From an uncultured Bacteroidota bacterium (lineage in GTDB: Bacteria; Bacteroidota; Bacteroidia; Bacteroidales; P3): a DNA stretch of 64,000 bases. This document shows positions 35,581 through 44,823 of the stretch, in pieces. Both the position numbers and the translations under genes were made by a program. Position 1 is the stretch's first letter. Every line of letters starts with the position of its first letter. The stretch lies in contig CACWPQ010000018.1 in NCBI GenBank assembly GCA_902762805.1, positions 1-64,000 on the forward strand, given 5' to 3'. The notes beneath the pieces are model-generated. The model was not told where the DNA came from. It worked only from the letters and a program-made list of their open reading frames with translations, and made no database searches.

Positions 35581-35621
35581 CTTTTTATATGCGGTCGGTG
35601 GAAATGATGTAGAAGGGACGG

Positions 35622-37571
35622 ATGGCAAGCCGAAAACAAACAGCTATGCCCATCAAGAGCCTTATCAACGAGTTGCCGGACATCGTGCGCGACGGCAACC
35701 GCGAGGCGGCGGCCATCCTCGACCGCCTCTCCTCCCCCAACCGTATTACACTGCAGACCAACGAGGTGGTGCTGCCCGCCAAGGCCAGCAGCGCCATGCG
35801 CTTCAATGGTACGCAGGCTTCCAGCCTGCGAGATGATGCCGCAGGCAAGATGCCTGCGTACCAGGATGCCGCAGGCTGGAAGCCTGCGTACCAGAACCGC
35901 CTCATCTATGGCGACAACCTGCTGGCTATGCAGGCACTTTTGGCAGGCGACCCGGCCACGGGGCTGCCCTCGCTGCGCGGCAAGGTGGACCTCATCTATA
36001 TCGACCCGCCCTTCGACAGCAAGGCCGACTACCGCACCAAGCTCACCCTCCCCGGCGGCGACATCAGCCAGAAGCCCACCACCATTGAGCAGTTTGCCTA
36101 TGCAGACACGTGGAAGGACGGAACCGCCAGCTACCTGCGCATGCTCTATCCCCGCCTCGTCCTGATGCGCGAACTCCTTTCCGACCACGGCAGCATCTAC
36201 GTCCATATCGACTGGCACGTCGGCCACTACGTAAAGGTGCTGATGGATGAGATATTCGGGAAGAGCAATTTCGTAAATGAGATAGTTTGGCATTACCCAT
36301 CAATGTCTCGCACGGATTCCAATTTTCCACGTAAGCACGATTGTATATATATGTATGCAAGAGATAAGGAAAACTACACTTTCAATACAGAAAGCGAATT
36401 TGTGCGTGAGAAATATGCAGAAACGACTGTTGCAAGAGCCAATTATGCAGCGGGATTTAACAATGACGAGGCAGGATATCTTAAATCGGACACTAAGTTG
36501 AGTGATGATGTTTGGACTATCGGGCATGTTAAATCGAAGAATGAAATTGTCAATTACGCCACGCAGAAGCCAGAGAGACTCTTGCAGAGAATCATCGCTG
36601 CCTCCAGCAACGAGGGCGACCTTGTCTGTGACTTCTTCGGAGGCAGCGGCACTACGGCGGCGGTGGCGGAGCGGCTGGGACGCAGGTGGATAACATCGGA
36701 TATCGGCAAGCCTGCCACCCTCGTGATGCGCAAGCGCCTCATCGACCAGGAGGTGAAGCCTTTCCTCTACCAGGCCATCGGCGACTACCAGAAGGAGATG
36801 ATGCACGGCACGCGCCTGTTCCGCAGCATCGGCGACCTCAGCCAGGTGGTGATGCAGCTCTACGGCGCCCTGCCCTTCACACCCGACCAGGTGGCGGATA
36901 GAAACTATGGCTATATAAAAGACGAGCGCACGCTGGTATATGTGGACAGCCCCAACAAGCTGACGGGCCGCGCCACCCTGCGCCGCGCCAGCGAAGCCAC
37001 ACAGAGCCTCCTCGGCGGCGGCTGGCGGAAGTGCATCGTCCTGGCCTGGAATTTTTCCTACGACATCAGCCAGGCGATAGAGGAATATAAGAACACCGTC
37101 GAGGTGCTGGTCATTCCGCCCGACCTGATGGACAAGCTCAAGAAGCAGGGCTTCACTAAACTGATACAGAGCGGCACGGTGCGTTTCAGCGGCCTACAGT
37201 ACCTCACCATCCATCCCATAGAGAAACACACCACCGCCGACGGCGATGTGCTGACCATCCGTCTGCGCGACTATGTGCAGCTCTCGCCCGACAATATCCC
37301 GCTGGACGAGAAGGACCGCGAGGCGGTGCGTCGCCTGATGGCCGAAGACCCCCTCTCACTCATCGAGTACTGGAGCATCGACCCCGACTACGACGGCGTG
37401 ACCTTCCGCTCCACGTGGCAGGACTACCGCGAGAACACAGCGCAGGACCACGACGCGCTGCACTGCGTCTACCGCGCCGACCTCACCGCGCCGCATAAGG
37501 AGAGCCGCGCGGTGTGTGTGAAGGCGGTGGACGTGTTCGGTTTTGAAAGCGTGGTGGTGGAGAGAGTTTAG
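35622..37571 (+). CDS. mod: Type III restriction-modification DNA methyltransferase (Mod), mosaic
   Basis: This is the site-specific adenine N6-methylase and sequence-recognition subunit of a Type III system. The 649 residues show beta-class order: catalytic DPPF at 128-131 ([16 protein letters not shown]) before the AdoMet motif [17 protein letters not shown] at about 336-352. The target-recognition region between them (about 207-326, DNA 36240-36600) is strikingly AT-rich compared with the flanks, which suggests allele exchange. Residues about 63-91 are the translation of a palindromic repeat (35808-35892) just before RLIYGDN. The start at 35622 has GAAGGGA upstream; an ATG at 35646 is also possible. 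It is followed by res after a palindrome-rich spacer. Confidence 0.9.
   Translation: MASRKQTAMPIKSLINELPDIVRDGNREAAAILDRLSSPNRITLQTNEVVLPAKASSAMRFNGTQASSLRDDAAGKMPAYQDAAGWKPAYQNRLIYGDNLLAMQALLAGDPATGLPSLRGKVDLIYIDPPFDSKADYRTKLTLPGGDISQKPTTIEQFAYADTWKDGTASYLRMLYPRLVLMRELLSDHGSIYVHIDWHVGHYVKVLMDEIFGKSNFVNEIVWHYPSMSRTDSNFPRKHDCIYMYARDKENYTFNTESEFVREKYAETTVARANYAAGFNNDEAGYLKSDTKLSDDVWTIGHVKSKNEIVNYATQKPERLLQRIIAASSNEGDLVCDFFGGSGTTAAVAERLGRRWITSDIGKPATLVMRKRLIDQEVKPFLYQAIGDYQKEMMHGTRLFRSIGDLSQVVMQLYGALPFTPDQVADRNYGYIKDERTLVYVDSPNKLTGRATLRRASEATQSLLGGGWRKCIVLAWNFSYDISQAIEEYKNTVEVLVIPPDLMDKLKKQGFTKLIQSGTVRFSGLQYLTIHPIEKHTTADGDVLTIRLRDYVQLSPDNIPLDEKDREAVRRLMAEDPLSLIEYWSIDPDYDGVTFRSTWQDYRENTAQDHDALHCVYRADLTAPHKESRAVCVKAVDVFGFESVVVERV
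35808..35892. repeat. Palindromic repeat read in frame inside mod
   Basis: GGTACGCAGGCTTCCAGCCT, continuing to 35829, pairs perfectly over 22 bases with 35871-35892. A third related unit (GCAGGC-AAGAT-GCCTGC, 35841-35857) lies between. It encodes [18 protein letters not shown] and onward without a stop. Confidence 0.92.
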
Positions 37572-37598
37572 GTTTAAGTATGAGGTTTGAGGTTTTGA

Positions 37599-37675
37599 GC
37601 CCGCGGAGCGGGCGACAGATAATAGCCGTGGGCGTAAGCCCACGGCTAAATGAAGTAACGCCCCAGGGGGCTAAA
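37599..37675. repeat. Palindromic elements between mod and res
   Basis: GCCCGC-GGA-GCGGGC (37599-37613) is followed by TAGCCGTGGGC-GTAA-GCCCACGGCTA (37623-37648) and CCCC-AG-GGGG (37661-37670). Upstream, 37566-37597 holds AGGTTTA/AGGTTTG heptamers. Confidence 0.85.
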
Positions 37676-37686
37676 AAAAATACACT

Positions 37687-40515
37687 ATGACACAATACAA
37701 CCAAGACAATATATCGCTGCTGCTGGCGCAGCGGCTGAGCGACAAGGTGAACGAGGCCTGGGAGAGCGGCGAGATGATGGAACGGGTGACGCCCGTGACA
37801 CGCGAACTGCTGCAATACTGGTTCTGCGAACCATTCACCACCGAGCGTACCTACAACTTCCACGCAGGACAGCGGCAGGCCATACTGAACACCATCTACC
37901 TGCACGAAGTAGCTGGAGTGCAAACCGTGGAGGACAACTACGCGTCCGTTCTACCCGACATGATGGGACAGGTGGACATGGACGCGCTGACGCAACAGAA
38001 GTACCAGATGCCCAAGTATGCCATCAAGATGGCCACCGGCACCGGCAAGACGTGGGTGATGCACGCCCTGCTGCTGTGGCAGATGCTCAACGCACGGCAC
38101 ACGGGGGGCGACCGCTACACCCAGCGCTTCCTGCTCATCGCCCCCGGCATCATCGTCTACGACCGCCTGCTGGATGCCTATCTGGGCAAGATGGTGGCCG
38201 GTGAACGCCACAGCGAGACCAGCGACCTGCACAAGTATCAGGACCTATTCCTGCCCCCGCAGTACCGCGAGGAGGTGTTCAACTTCGTACAGACCAACAC
38301 CGTCAGCAAAGAGCACGGCATCGGACGCAAGACAGTAGGCGAGGGCCTGATAGCCATCACCAACTGGCACCTCTTCCTGCAACGCGACGACAAGGAAGAG
38401 GAGAAGGACCTGGTAGACCAGCTGCTACCATTGCGACCAGGCATCGCCGCGGGCAACGCGCTCGATGCACTCGACCGCCGCTACCTGCGTGGCACCGAGG
38501 CGGAATATCTGCACGACCTGGAGGACTTGATGGTAATAAACGACGAAGCACACCATGTGCATGAGAACGCCGGCGACAAAGACGACGTGCAGTGGCAGCA
38601 GGCACTGGACTATATGCTGGAAGGCAAGCGGACGCGCATGCAGGTGGACTTCAGCGCCACACCCTACGAGCAGCGGGGCAGCGGCAGGAAGGCGAGGAAG
38701 GTGTACTTCCCCCACATCGTGGTGGACTTCGACCTGATGGAGGCCATGCGGCAGGGCTTGGTGAAGACCCTCTCGCTCGACCAGCGGCAAGAGCTGACCG
38801 AGCTGGCCGACCTGGACTACAACGCCATCCGCGAAGGGCGCACGGTGGTGGCCCTCAGCGAGGGACAGAAGCTGATGCTGCGCGCGGGATTGGAGCGCTT
38901 GAACCAGTTGCAGCACAGCTTTACCCCCCTGGGCAAGCAAGCCAAGATGATGGTGGTGTGCGAGGATACGAAGGTGACGCCCCTGGTGGAGCGGTACCTC
39001 GTGGCGCAGGGGCTGGCGGGCGAGGAAGTGCTGCGGGTGGACAGCGACGCCAAAGGCAGTGTGAAAGAAGAGGAGTGGAAGCGCGTCAGCGAGCGGCTGA
39101 CCCACATGGACGACCACGCTACGCCGCGGGTGGTGGTGAGTGTGATGATGCTACGCGAGGGCTTCGATGTGAACAATATATGCGTTATAGTACCGCTGCG
39201 AAGTAGCGAGAGTAGCATCCTGCTGGAGCAAGTGGTAGGGCGCGGACTGCGGCTGATGTGGCGCGAACCCGAATACACAGAGGCCAAATTGGAGAACCGC
39301 CACCGGCTGCTGGTAGAAAAACGGGAGCCGCTGAACTACATGGATATACTGTTCATTGTGGAGCATCCACGATTTCGCGAGTTCTACGACGAGCTGATCA
39401 ACGGTGGCCTGGCTGCGGTGGGCACAGGAGGGCCTAGCCCTGAGCCGCCGACCGACATGCTGATGGCCGAGCTGAAAGAGAACTACGCGGACTACGACAT
39501 CGCGTGGCTCAACATCCTGCGCGACAGCGAAGAGATACTTAAAATGCCCATGCCTGAAGTGGAGCGGATGGAAGTATTCACGGCCTACACCCTCGACCAG
39601 CTGCGCCGCCACCTGGCTACCGACGGCGAAACCTTTGTCAGCCAGGCGGTGGCGATGAAGACGACCTTTGGCAAGTTCAACGTCAAGGCCGACCTTTTCA
39701 CGGCCGACAGCTATCGGGAATACCTGCAAAAACTGCTTCGGACAGTTACTCACGCACAGGATAGGGAGAAGCCCCTGATACAGATTGGCGAGGCAATATT
39801 GATGCAGACGCTGGACCGTTATATCCGCACACGGCTGTTCGGGCAGCCTTTCGACCCATTCAATGGAAACGATTGGAAAATACTATTGGCTCAAAACGGT
39901 GTGGTTACGCAGCACATTGTCAGGGTAATGGCAGCCGTGTTATACCGGCTTCAACAAACCGTTATGACCACAGATGCCGAAGTGGAAGAGACATGGTTCT
40001 CGAAAGTGGAGAAGCTGCCCATGCGCGAACAGTATTCTCTCGAACTACGCAAGACCATCTACACCCGCACTGCTTTTCCCAGTCACGGTGGCGGATTGGA
40101 GCGCGCCTTCATGGTATTTATCGATGCCGACAGCGATGTGGAACGATGGCTGAAAATCAGCGAGACACGCCACCGATTCGCCAGCATCACCTATATGCGC
40201 ACTGACGGACTGCTAGCCACCTACCACCCTGATTTTATGGTGGAAACAGCCGATAGGATGTACCTCGTGGAGACCAAAGGAGAGGACAAAGTGCGCGACC
40301 GCAACGTACAGCAGAAAAGGCGAGCGGCATCGGAGTGGTGCGAGAAAATCAACCAACTGCCGACCGACAAGCGGCAAGGCCGCACATGGGAATACATCCT
40401 GCTCGGCGAGAACGACTTCTATGGACTGTCTTCCGCTGGTGCCACCCTGACAGACATCTGCCAGCGTTGTCGAGTCAGCATGTCGACCGTGCAGGGCGAG
40501 CTGCATTTCGGATAA
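37687..40515 (+). CDS. res: Type III restriction enzyme subunit (Res)
   Basis: This ATP-dependent translocating restriction subunit acts with Mod. The 942 residues contain an SF2 helicase core: Walker A ATGTGKT at about 117-123, the DEAH box (MVINDEAHH, about 283-291), SATPYEQRG, and motif VI EQVVGRGLRLMW. The C-terminal nuclease domain shows a PD-ExK pattern (HPDFMVETADRMYLVETKG, about 848-864) followed by a helical end. All motifs are present, so the subunit appears intact. Base composition drops around 39700-40250, as in part of mod. The stop lies 14 bases from the stop of the convergent XRE gene. Confidence 0.9.
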   Translation: MTQYNQDNISLLLAQRLSDKVNEAWESGEMMERVTPVTRELLQYWFCEPFTTERTYNFHAGQRQAILNTIYLHEVAGVQTVEDNYASVLPDMMGQVDMDALTQQKYQMPKYAIKMATGTGKTWVMHALLLWQMLNARHTGGDRYTQRFLLIAPGIIVYDRLLDAYLGKMVAGERHSETSDLHKYQDLFLPPQYREEVFNFVQTNTVSKEHGIGRKTVGEGLIAITNWHLFLQRDDKEEEKDLVDQLLPLRPGIAAGNALDALDRRYLRGTEAEYLHDLEDLMVINDEAHHVHENAGDKDDVQWQQALDYMLEGKRTRMQVDFSATPYEQRGSGRKARKVYFPHIVVDFDLMEAMRQGLVKTLSLDQRQELTELADLDYNAIREGRTVVALSEGQKLMLRAGLERLNQLQHSFTPLGKQAKMMVVCEDTKVTPLVERYLVAQGLAGEEVLRVDSDAKGSVKEEEWKRVSERLTHMDDHATPRVVVSVMMLREGFDVNNICVIVPLRSSESSILLEQVVGRGLRLMWREPEYTEAKLENRHRLLVEKREPLNYMDILFIVEHPRFREFYDELINGGLAAVGTGGPSPEPPTDMLMAELKENYADYDIAWLNILRDSEEILKMPMPEVERMEVFTAYTLDQLRRHLATDGETFVSQAVAMKTTFGKFNVKADLFTADSYREYLQKLLRTVTHAQDREKPLIQIGEAILMQTLDRYIRTRLFGQPFDPFNGNDWKILLAQNGVVTQHIVRVMAAVLYRLQQTVMTTDAEVEETWFSKVEKLPMREQYSLELRKTIYTRTAFPSHGGGLERAFMVFIDADSDVERWLKISETRHRFASITYMRTDGLLATYHPDFMVETADRMYLVETKGEDKVRDRNVQQKRRAASEWCEKINQLPTDKRQGRTWEYILLGENDFYGLSSAGATLTDICQRCRVSMSTVQGELHFG

Positions 40516-40529
40516 AAGCCAACCGGCAA

Positions 40530-41000
40530 CTAACGCTGAGGGAGACACTCTTCGAAAGTGCCGTCGCAATAGATGAAAAGCAACTTGGCAACCCGCCTGG
40601 AGGAAGGGGCTGGAGCCTCGGCTGAAGGCATCGGCTGAACCTCCTCAACATACTCATTTTCAATACCATTATCAACTTCCAACGCAGGCTCGCCGAGGCG
40701 GGTCTGGAATTCGTCGTGCACAGAGGTGTCGGCGGCGAAGAAGTCGGGCTGTGGGTCGGGGGATGCGGGGGGCAGAGATGCCGGAGCACCCGAGGCATAC
40801 ATCTCGCCACGGCCCAAAAGGAGCCAGTTGGCATCAATCTCGGGATAGCGACGCAGCACCTTGGCCACGAAGTCGAGACTGGGGTTGTTGCGGCCACCCA
40901 GAATGTGCGACATGCCGGAGGGCTGTATGCCGATCTCCTCCGCGAACTGACGGGCGGTGATATTTTTGGCCCGAAGAATGAGATTTATCCTGTTTATCAT
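40530..41000 (-). CDS. XRE-family helix-turn-helix regulator
   Basis: A 156-residue DNA-binding protein. Residues 1-60 (MINRINLILRAKNITARQF, IGIQPSGMSHILGGRNNPSL) form a HTH_3 domain of the type common in Bacteroidetes chromosomes and mobile elements. A Pro/Ala/Glu-rich linker and a conserved short tail, RRVAKLLFIYCDGTFEECLP, follow. The start at 41000 gives the usual MINRI opening. Directly upstream (41005-41016) lies TTACA-TT-TGTAA, a candidate autoregulatory operator. The gene lies between the two modification systems and reads toward res. Control of the neighbouring systems is inferred from position only. Confidence 0.8.
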   Translation of the reverse strand: MINRINLILRAKNITARQFAEEIGIQPSGMSHILGGRNNPSLDFVAKVLRRYPEIDANWLLLGRGEMYASGAPASLPPASPDPQPDFFAADTSVHDEFQTRLGEPALEVDNGIENEYVEEVQPMPSAEAPAPSSRRVAKLLFIYCDGTFEECLPQR

Positions 41001-41410
41001 AATCTTACATTTGTAATGCACCTATTATTCGAATTACAAAATTACACATAAAATCCAACACTACCAAACTAAACCTGTAATTTTACAAAATTAAACCACA
41101 CGGATGATTAAACAATCACTTAAATAAAACAAGTAAAAGAAAAGTTACACAATGAGTTATGCAACATGAATACGATTTAATGAAGTGTTGGTTTACATTG
41201 CTAAATGTTACAAGTATTACTTTATGAATAAACATATAAAACACTTGTAGATATTGATTTAAATAAGCATTATGTATAAATGTTAATTATTTTAACAAAA
41301 ATTACAACTATATTCATAAACTGGGTGCAATGTTTACACATTTTATCTACAATTACAAAAGTGGTTATACGGGTAACACCCTAAACATGCTACAAATGTA
41401 AACAGATGAA
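41001..41410. promoter_or_regulatory. AT-rich control region with a dense array of TTACA/TGTAA half-sites
   Basis: About 400 bases with far lower GC than the genes around it and no open frame of interest. At least ten TTACA or TGTAA pentamers occur, several as inverted pairs: TTACA-TT-TGTAA at 41005-41016 beside the XRE start, TGTAA-TT-TTACA near 41075 and TACAAATGTAA near 41392. Such spacing fits multiple operators for the XRE protein. Confidence 0.55.
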
Positions 41411-41547
41411 TTTCGCCCACAATCGCCTATCGTGCCCGTTGCTGGGCCGGACGTACAGAATGGAAAGAAAACCGCTCAGAGGGGCAAAAGTCGCTGTCGC
41501 CATTTTCCTCCACACGTCCCTCCTCCCCCACCCTGCGAAAAACTTTT

Positions 41548-41579
41548 TTTGGCCAACTCAAAAACATTTCGTACTTTTG
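41548..41579 (+). promoter_or_regulatory. Promoter of the EcoRI-type methylase leader
   Basis: TTTG at 41548-41551, a 20-base spacer, then TACTTTTG at 41572-41579. The expected start near 41586 gives a leader of about 295 bases before the ATG at 41881. Confidence 0.8.
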
Positions 41580-41709
41580 CAGCCGGAAATGCCCCGAGAG
41601 GAAGGGGTGTGAAAAAAATAGATTATTAACAGCATTACTATTATTCACATTCGAATCAAAAGCGTCGGAAACTGGAGATTTCATTTTGGATAATAGTTCA
41701 CGGAGAGAG

Positions 41710-41879
41710 TGGACGTGTTTTGTTGTACCGTATCTTTGTATGCTTACACTTTAGGTGTAGGCTTCTAACGGTACAGCGGGGTTCATCCGACGCTCCTCGT
41801 GAATGTGATAGAAAGGTCTGCACCTTTCTTCATGTCCAATAGTGATTGATGGCAATGCACAACAATGGCTGTCAATCAC
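41710..41879 (+). ncRNA. Multi-helix structured leader upstream of the EcoRI-type methylase
   Basis: A closing helix TGGACGTG (41710-41717) with CATGTCCA (41831-41838) encloses three arms. The first is TGTACCGT (41724-41731) with ACGGTACA (41768-41775), containing hairpin CTTACAC-TTTAG-GTGTAGG (41743-41761). The second is a bulged hairpin TTCA..CGA..TCG-TGAA (41782-41803). The third is GAAAGGT-CTGC-ACCTTTC (41811-41828). A further hairpin, TGATTGA (41843-41849) with TCAATCA (41872-41878), ends two bases before the methylase ATG. Every helix except the second arm is perfect or uses one G-U pair. No known riboswitch family was recognised. Confidence 0.7.
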
Positions 41880-41880
41880 A

Positions 41881-42972
41881 ATGGCAAACACCACGTTGAC
41901 CAATGCCCGCGAGGCGAAACAGGACGAGTTCTACACACAGTACTACGACATAGAGCGCGAGGTGGAAGCGTACCTCGACTACGACCCCGACGTGTTCAGG
42001 GGCAAAACAGTGCTGCTGCCCTGCGACGACCCGGAGTGGAGCAATTTTACCAAATACTTTGCGCAGAACTTCGAGCGGCTGGGGCTGAAGAAGCTTATCA
42101 GCACCAGCTATGCCGTCGAGCGCAAGCAGGAGCGCTACGGCGTGCAGCTGTCGCTGTTCGAGACCGAGTTCGAGACGCGCTCGCCGCAGTACGACAGGAA
42201 GAAGACGCGTTCGCACGGCAAGATTTTCGTCCTCGAGCGCGGCGCCGACGGCGACGGCTACATCGACATCAACGCTTTGAAGTGGGACTACCTGAAAGGC
42301 GACGGCGACTTCCGCAGCAAAGAGGTAACCCGGCTCCGCGACGAGGCGGATGTGATTGTTACCAATCCGCCGTTTTCAATATTTCGTGAGTTCTTTGCTT
42401 GGATTATCAATTCTAACAAGCTGTTCCTCCTGATAAGCAACAAGAACTGCATCACCTACAAAGAGGTGTTCCCTTATATCAAAGCCGGACTGATGTGGAC
42501 AGGGAAAACCTCAATGAGCCAGGATATACTTTTTAGAATCCCTACTGAACTACAACAGCAGTTTGTTGCCGACGGGAAGGCGCGCAGCAAATACAAAGTG
42601 GTTAATGGGGAGATATTGGGCCGCTCGCCAAGCGTGTGGTTCACCAACCTTGACCATGGCCGCCGCCACAAGCCATTAGAACTAATGACCATGGAGGATA
42701 ATCTAAAATACAGCAAGCACAAGGACCTCATGGAAAAGCATGCGTATGAACAATACGACAACTGCGATGCCATCGAAGTGCCCTATTCTGATGCCATACC
42801 GGCTGACCACGATGGAATGATGGGCGTCCCTATTTCTTTCCTTGACAAACACTGTGTGGAACAATATGACATCGTTGGGCTTGACGATGACAAGCCCATT
42901 TGGCGTGGAAAAGGTCCAAGCTTGTATGGGAAGGTCCTTTACAGACGAATTATTATCCGCAAAAAACAATAA
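41881..42972 (+). CDS. EcoRI-type adenine-specific DNA methyltransferase
   Basis: A 363-residue protein of the EcoRI-methylase-like family. The start at 41881 gives MANTTLTNAREAKQDEFYTQ, the family opening with DEFYTQ; an in-frame GTG at 41842 lies inside the leader hairpin. FRGKTVLLPCDDPEWSNFTKYF and GLKKLISTSY follow, and the catalytic NPPF is seen in DVIVTNPPFSIFREFF at about 161-166. The second half is more AT-rich than the first. The DUF262-HNH nuclease gene starts 3 bases after the stop, so the two form a pair. Recognition sequence unknown. Confidence 0.88.
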   Translation: MANTTLTNAREAKQDEFYTQYYDIEREVEAYLDYDPDVFRGKTVLLPCDDPEWSNFTKYFAQNFERLGLKKLISTSYAVERKQERYGVQLSLFETEFETRSPQYDRKKTRSHGKIFVLERGADGDGYIDINALKWDYLKGDGDFRSKEVTRLRDEADVIVTNPPFSIFREFFAWIINSNKLFLLISNKNCITYKEVFPYIKAGLMWTGKTSMSQDILFRIPTELQQQFVADGKARSKYKVVNGEILGRSPSVWFTNLDHGRRHKPLELMTMEDNLKYSKHKDLMEKHAYEQYDNCDAIEVPYSDAIPADHDGMMGVPISFLDKHCVEQYDIVGLDDDKPIWRGKGPSLYGKVLYRRIIIRKKQ

Positions 42973-42975
42973 AAT

Positions 42976-44139
42976 ATGCACACCGAACTGAAACAATACA
43001 CCGTCGCGGAGCTGTGCGACGGGTTTGTGTACAACGAACTGGAGGAGAAGGGGCTGTATGGCCTGTCGGGCAGGTTGACCATTCAGCCGGAGTATCAGCG
43101 CAACTACCTCTATGCCGAGGACAACGGCAAGAAAGAGGTGGCGGTGATAGAATCGGTGCTGAAACGGTACCCCCTGGGGCTGCTCTATTTCAACCGTCTG
43201 CCCGACGGGCGGCTGGAGGTGCTGGACGGGCAGCAGCGCATCACCTCGCTGGGGCGTTTCCTGACGGACAAGTTCTCGGTGATGAGCGACGAGCTGCCCT
43301 ACCGCTTCCACGCCCTGCCGAAGGACAAGCAGACGCTGGTGGAGAACACCACGCTGCTGGTGTATGAATGCGAGGGCACGGAGAGCGAGATAAAGCAGTG
43401 GTTCCAGACCATCAACATCGCCGGCATACCCCTCAACGAGCAGGAGGAGCTGAACGCCGTCTACAGCGGGCCGTTCGTCACGCAGGCCCGTGCGGTGTTC
43501 AGCAACAGCCGCAACGCCAATGTGCAGAAATGGAATGCCTACGTGCGCGGCTCTGTCAAGAGACAGGAGATACTCAACACGGCCCTCGACTGGGTGAGCC
43601 ACGGCGAGGTGGAAGAATACATGCAGGCACACCGTCGCGACACACAGATCGACGAACTGCAGGCGCACTTCAACGATGTTATCGCCTGGGTGGAGAGCGT
43701 CTTCGCCGACCACTACAGCGAGATGTGCGGGCTGAAATGGGGGCAGCTCTACGACAAATACCACGCCACGCCATACAACCAAAAGGAGATGACGGCCGAG
43801 GCCGCCGTGTTGATGGACGACCCCTGCGTGAAGAACCGCAAAGGGGTGTTCGAGTACCTGCTGGGAGGCAAGCAGGAGACGCGACTGCTGGACGTGCGGG
43901 TCTTCGACGAAGCCACCAAGCGCCGCGTCTACAAACGCCAGACCGAGGAGGCGCGACGCAGGGGTGTGAGCAACTGTCCGCTCTGCGCCATGGGTCACGA
44001 GGCGCGTCGGACGAAGCTATGGGGCGAGAAGGAGATGGACGCCGACCATGTGGAGGCTTGGAGCAGCGGCGGCGCCACCACCGAGGACAACTGCCAGATG
44101 CTCTGCCTGACCCACAACCGCGCCAAAGGGAACCGCTGA
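42976..44139 (+). CDS. DUF262 (GmrS/ParB-like) NTPase fused to an HNH nuclease
   Basis: A 387-residue protein. Residues about 30-110 carry the DUF262 signature ([39 protein letters not shown]); the DGQQR residues form the nucleotide-hydrolysis site in GmrS/SspE/BrxU relatives. A helical middle domain follows. The C-terminal 55 residues form a zinc-finger HNH nuclease: CPLC at 335-338, [12 protein letters not shown], then [16 protein letters not shown]. Unlike GmrSD there is no DUF1524 domain; the nuclease is a simple HNH. Gene order (methylase, then nuclease, 3-base spacing) suggests the methylase protects host DNA from this protein. Confidence 0.85.
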   Translation: MHTELKQYTVAELCDGFVYNELEEKGLYGLSGRLTIQPEYQRNYLYAEDNGKKEVAVIESVLKRYPLGLLYFNRLPDGRLEVLDGQQRITSLGRFLTDKFSVMSDELPYRFHALPKDKQTLVENTTLLVYECEGTESEIKQWFQTINIAGIPLNEQEELNAVYSGPFVTQARAVFSNSRNANVQKWNAYVRGSVKRQEILNTALDWVSHGEVEEYMQAHRRDTQIDELQAHFNDVIAWVESVFADHYSEMCGLKWGQLYDKYHATPYNQKEMTAEAAVLMDDPCVKNRKGVFEYLLGGKQETRLLDVRVFDEATKRRVYKRQTEEARRRGVSNCPLCAMGHEARRTKLWGEKEMDADHVEAWSSGGATTEDNCQMLCLTHNRAKGNR

Positions 44140-44817
44140 CTATCGCAGGGCGCGGAGGTGTGCTTTGCGGTCGGCGGGGATGCGGAAGGACTCAATGGCT
44201 TTTTGGATGGCTTTGCGGCGGACCCACTCCCCCACCCGGCCGGGGTGCATGTATGGTTCGGAAGCGTCCCACTGCTTGGCCAGGGCTGTGGCGAAATACC
44301 ACGCCTGCATCATCCGTATGTAGTATTCTTCGCGCTCCACATCCCCCACCCAGGAGAGATACTCGCTGCGGAAATCGGCATCAAGAAAATGCTGCATCAG
44401 CATGCGCATGGCGAACCGGACCGCATACTCATGTCCATCACCGAGCCAATTTTCGAGGATGGGGAGCAGCTCCCGAGGATGCTTGGCAAAGGCTTTGGGC
44501 GACAGCTGGTCGCAGGTGGCCCAGTTGTCGACAAAGGGCAGGAACCGCGCCACGGCCCTGGCCGCCGACGGAAAGTCGGGCAGAAGCGAAATTACGAATG
44601 CATGCAACTGATTCTCTTCGAAATAGTGGTGCGGCAAATCCTGCAAAAAGGGGGTCGCATCCGCACGGTAGAGCTCCTTGGCCATGGCGCGCAGCGCCGG
44701 CGTGCGCACCCCGATGATGGCATCGGGGCGGACTGTGGGTATCAGACTGCGCTGGAAATCAGCATATTCCGCATCCTGCAAGGCAAACAGGCGTTCTCTG
44801 AGCGACGAAATCTCCAT
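44140..44817 (-). CDS. AlkD-like DNA alkylation repair protein
   Basis: A 225-residue all-helical HEAT-like protein of the DNA-alkylation-repair family, which in characterised members removes N3- or N7-alkylated bases without base flipping. VRTPALRAMAKELYR, FLPFVDNWATCDQL, YAVRFAMRMLMQHF, VEREEYYIRMMQAWYFATALAKQW and WVRRKAIQKAIES are family landmarks, including the WxxCD region lining the DNA groove. It is the second gene of a pair with the HEAT protein upstream (6-base gap). Its stop is immediately next to the stop of the convergent nuclease gene. Confidence 0.85.
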   Translation of the reverse strand: MEISSLRERLFALQDAEYADFQRSLIPTVRPDAIIGVRTPALRAMAKELYRADATPFLQDLPHHYFEENQLHAFVISLLPDFPSAARAVARFLPFVDNWATCDQLSPKAFAKHPRELLPILENWLGDGHEYAVRFAMRMLMQHFLDADFRSEYLSWVGDVEREEYYIRMMQAWYFATALAKQWDASEPYMHPGRVGEWVRRKAIQKAIESFRIPADRKAHLRALR

Positions 44818-44823
44818 ACGTTA

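Noticed and set aside
41731..41738. TATCTTTG as the promoter of the EcoRI-type methylase
   Set aside because: It has no TTTG at the right distance and lies inside a helix of the folded leader; the promoter at 41548-41579 is a better match.
41710..41838. tRNA-like element because of the four-arm fold
   Set aside because: There is no T-loop, anticodon-arm geometry or CCA end and the size is too large.
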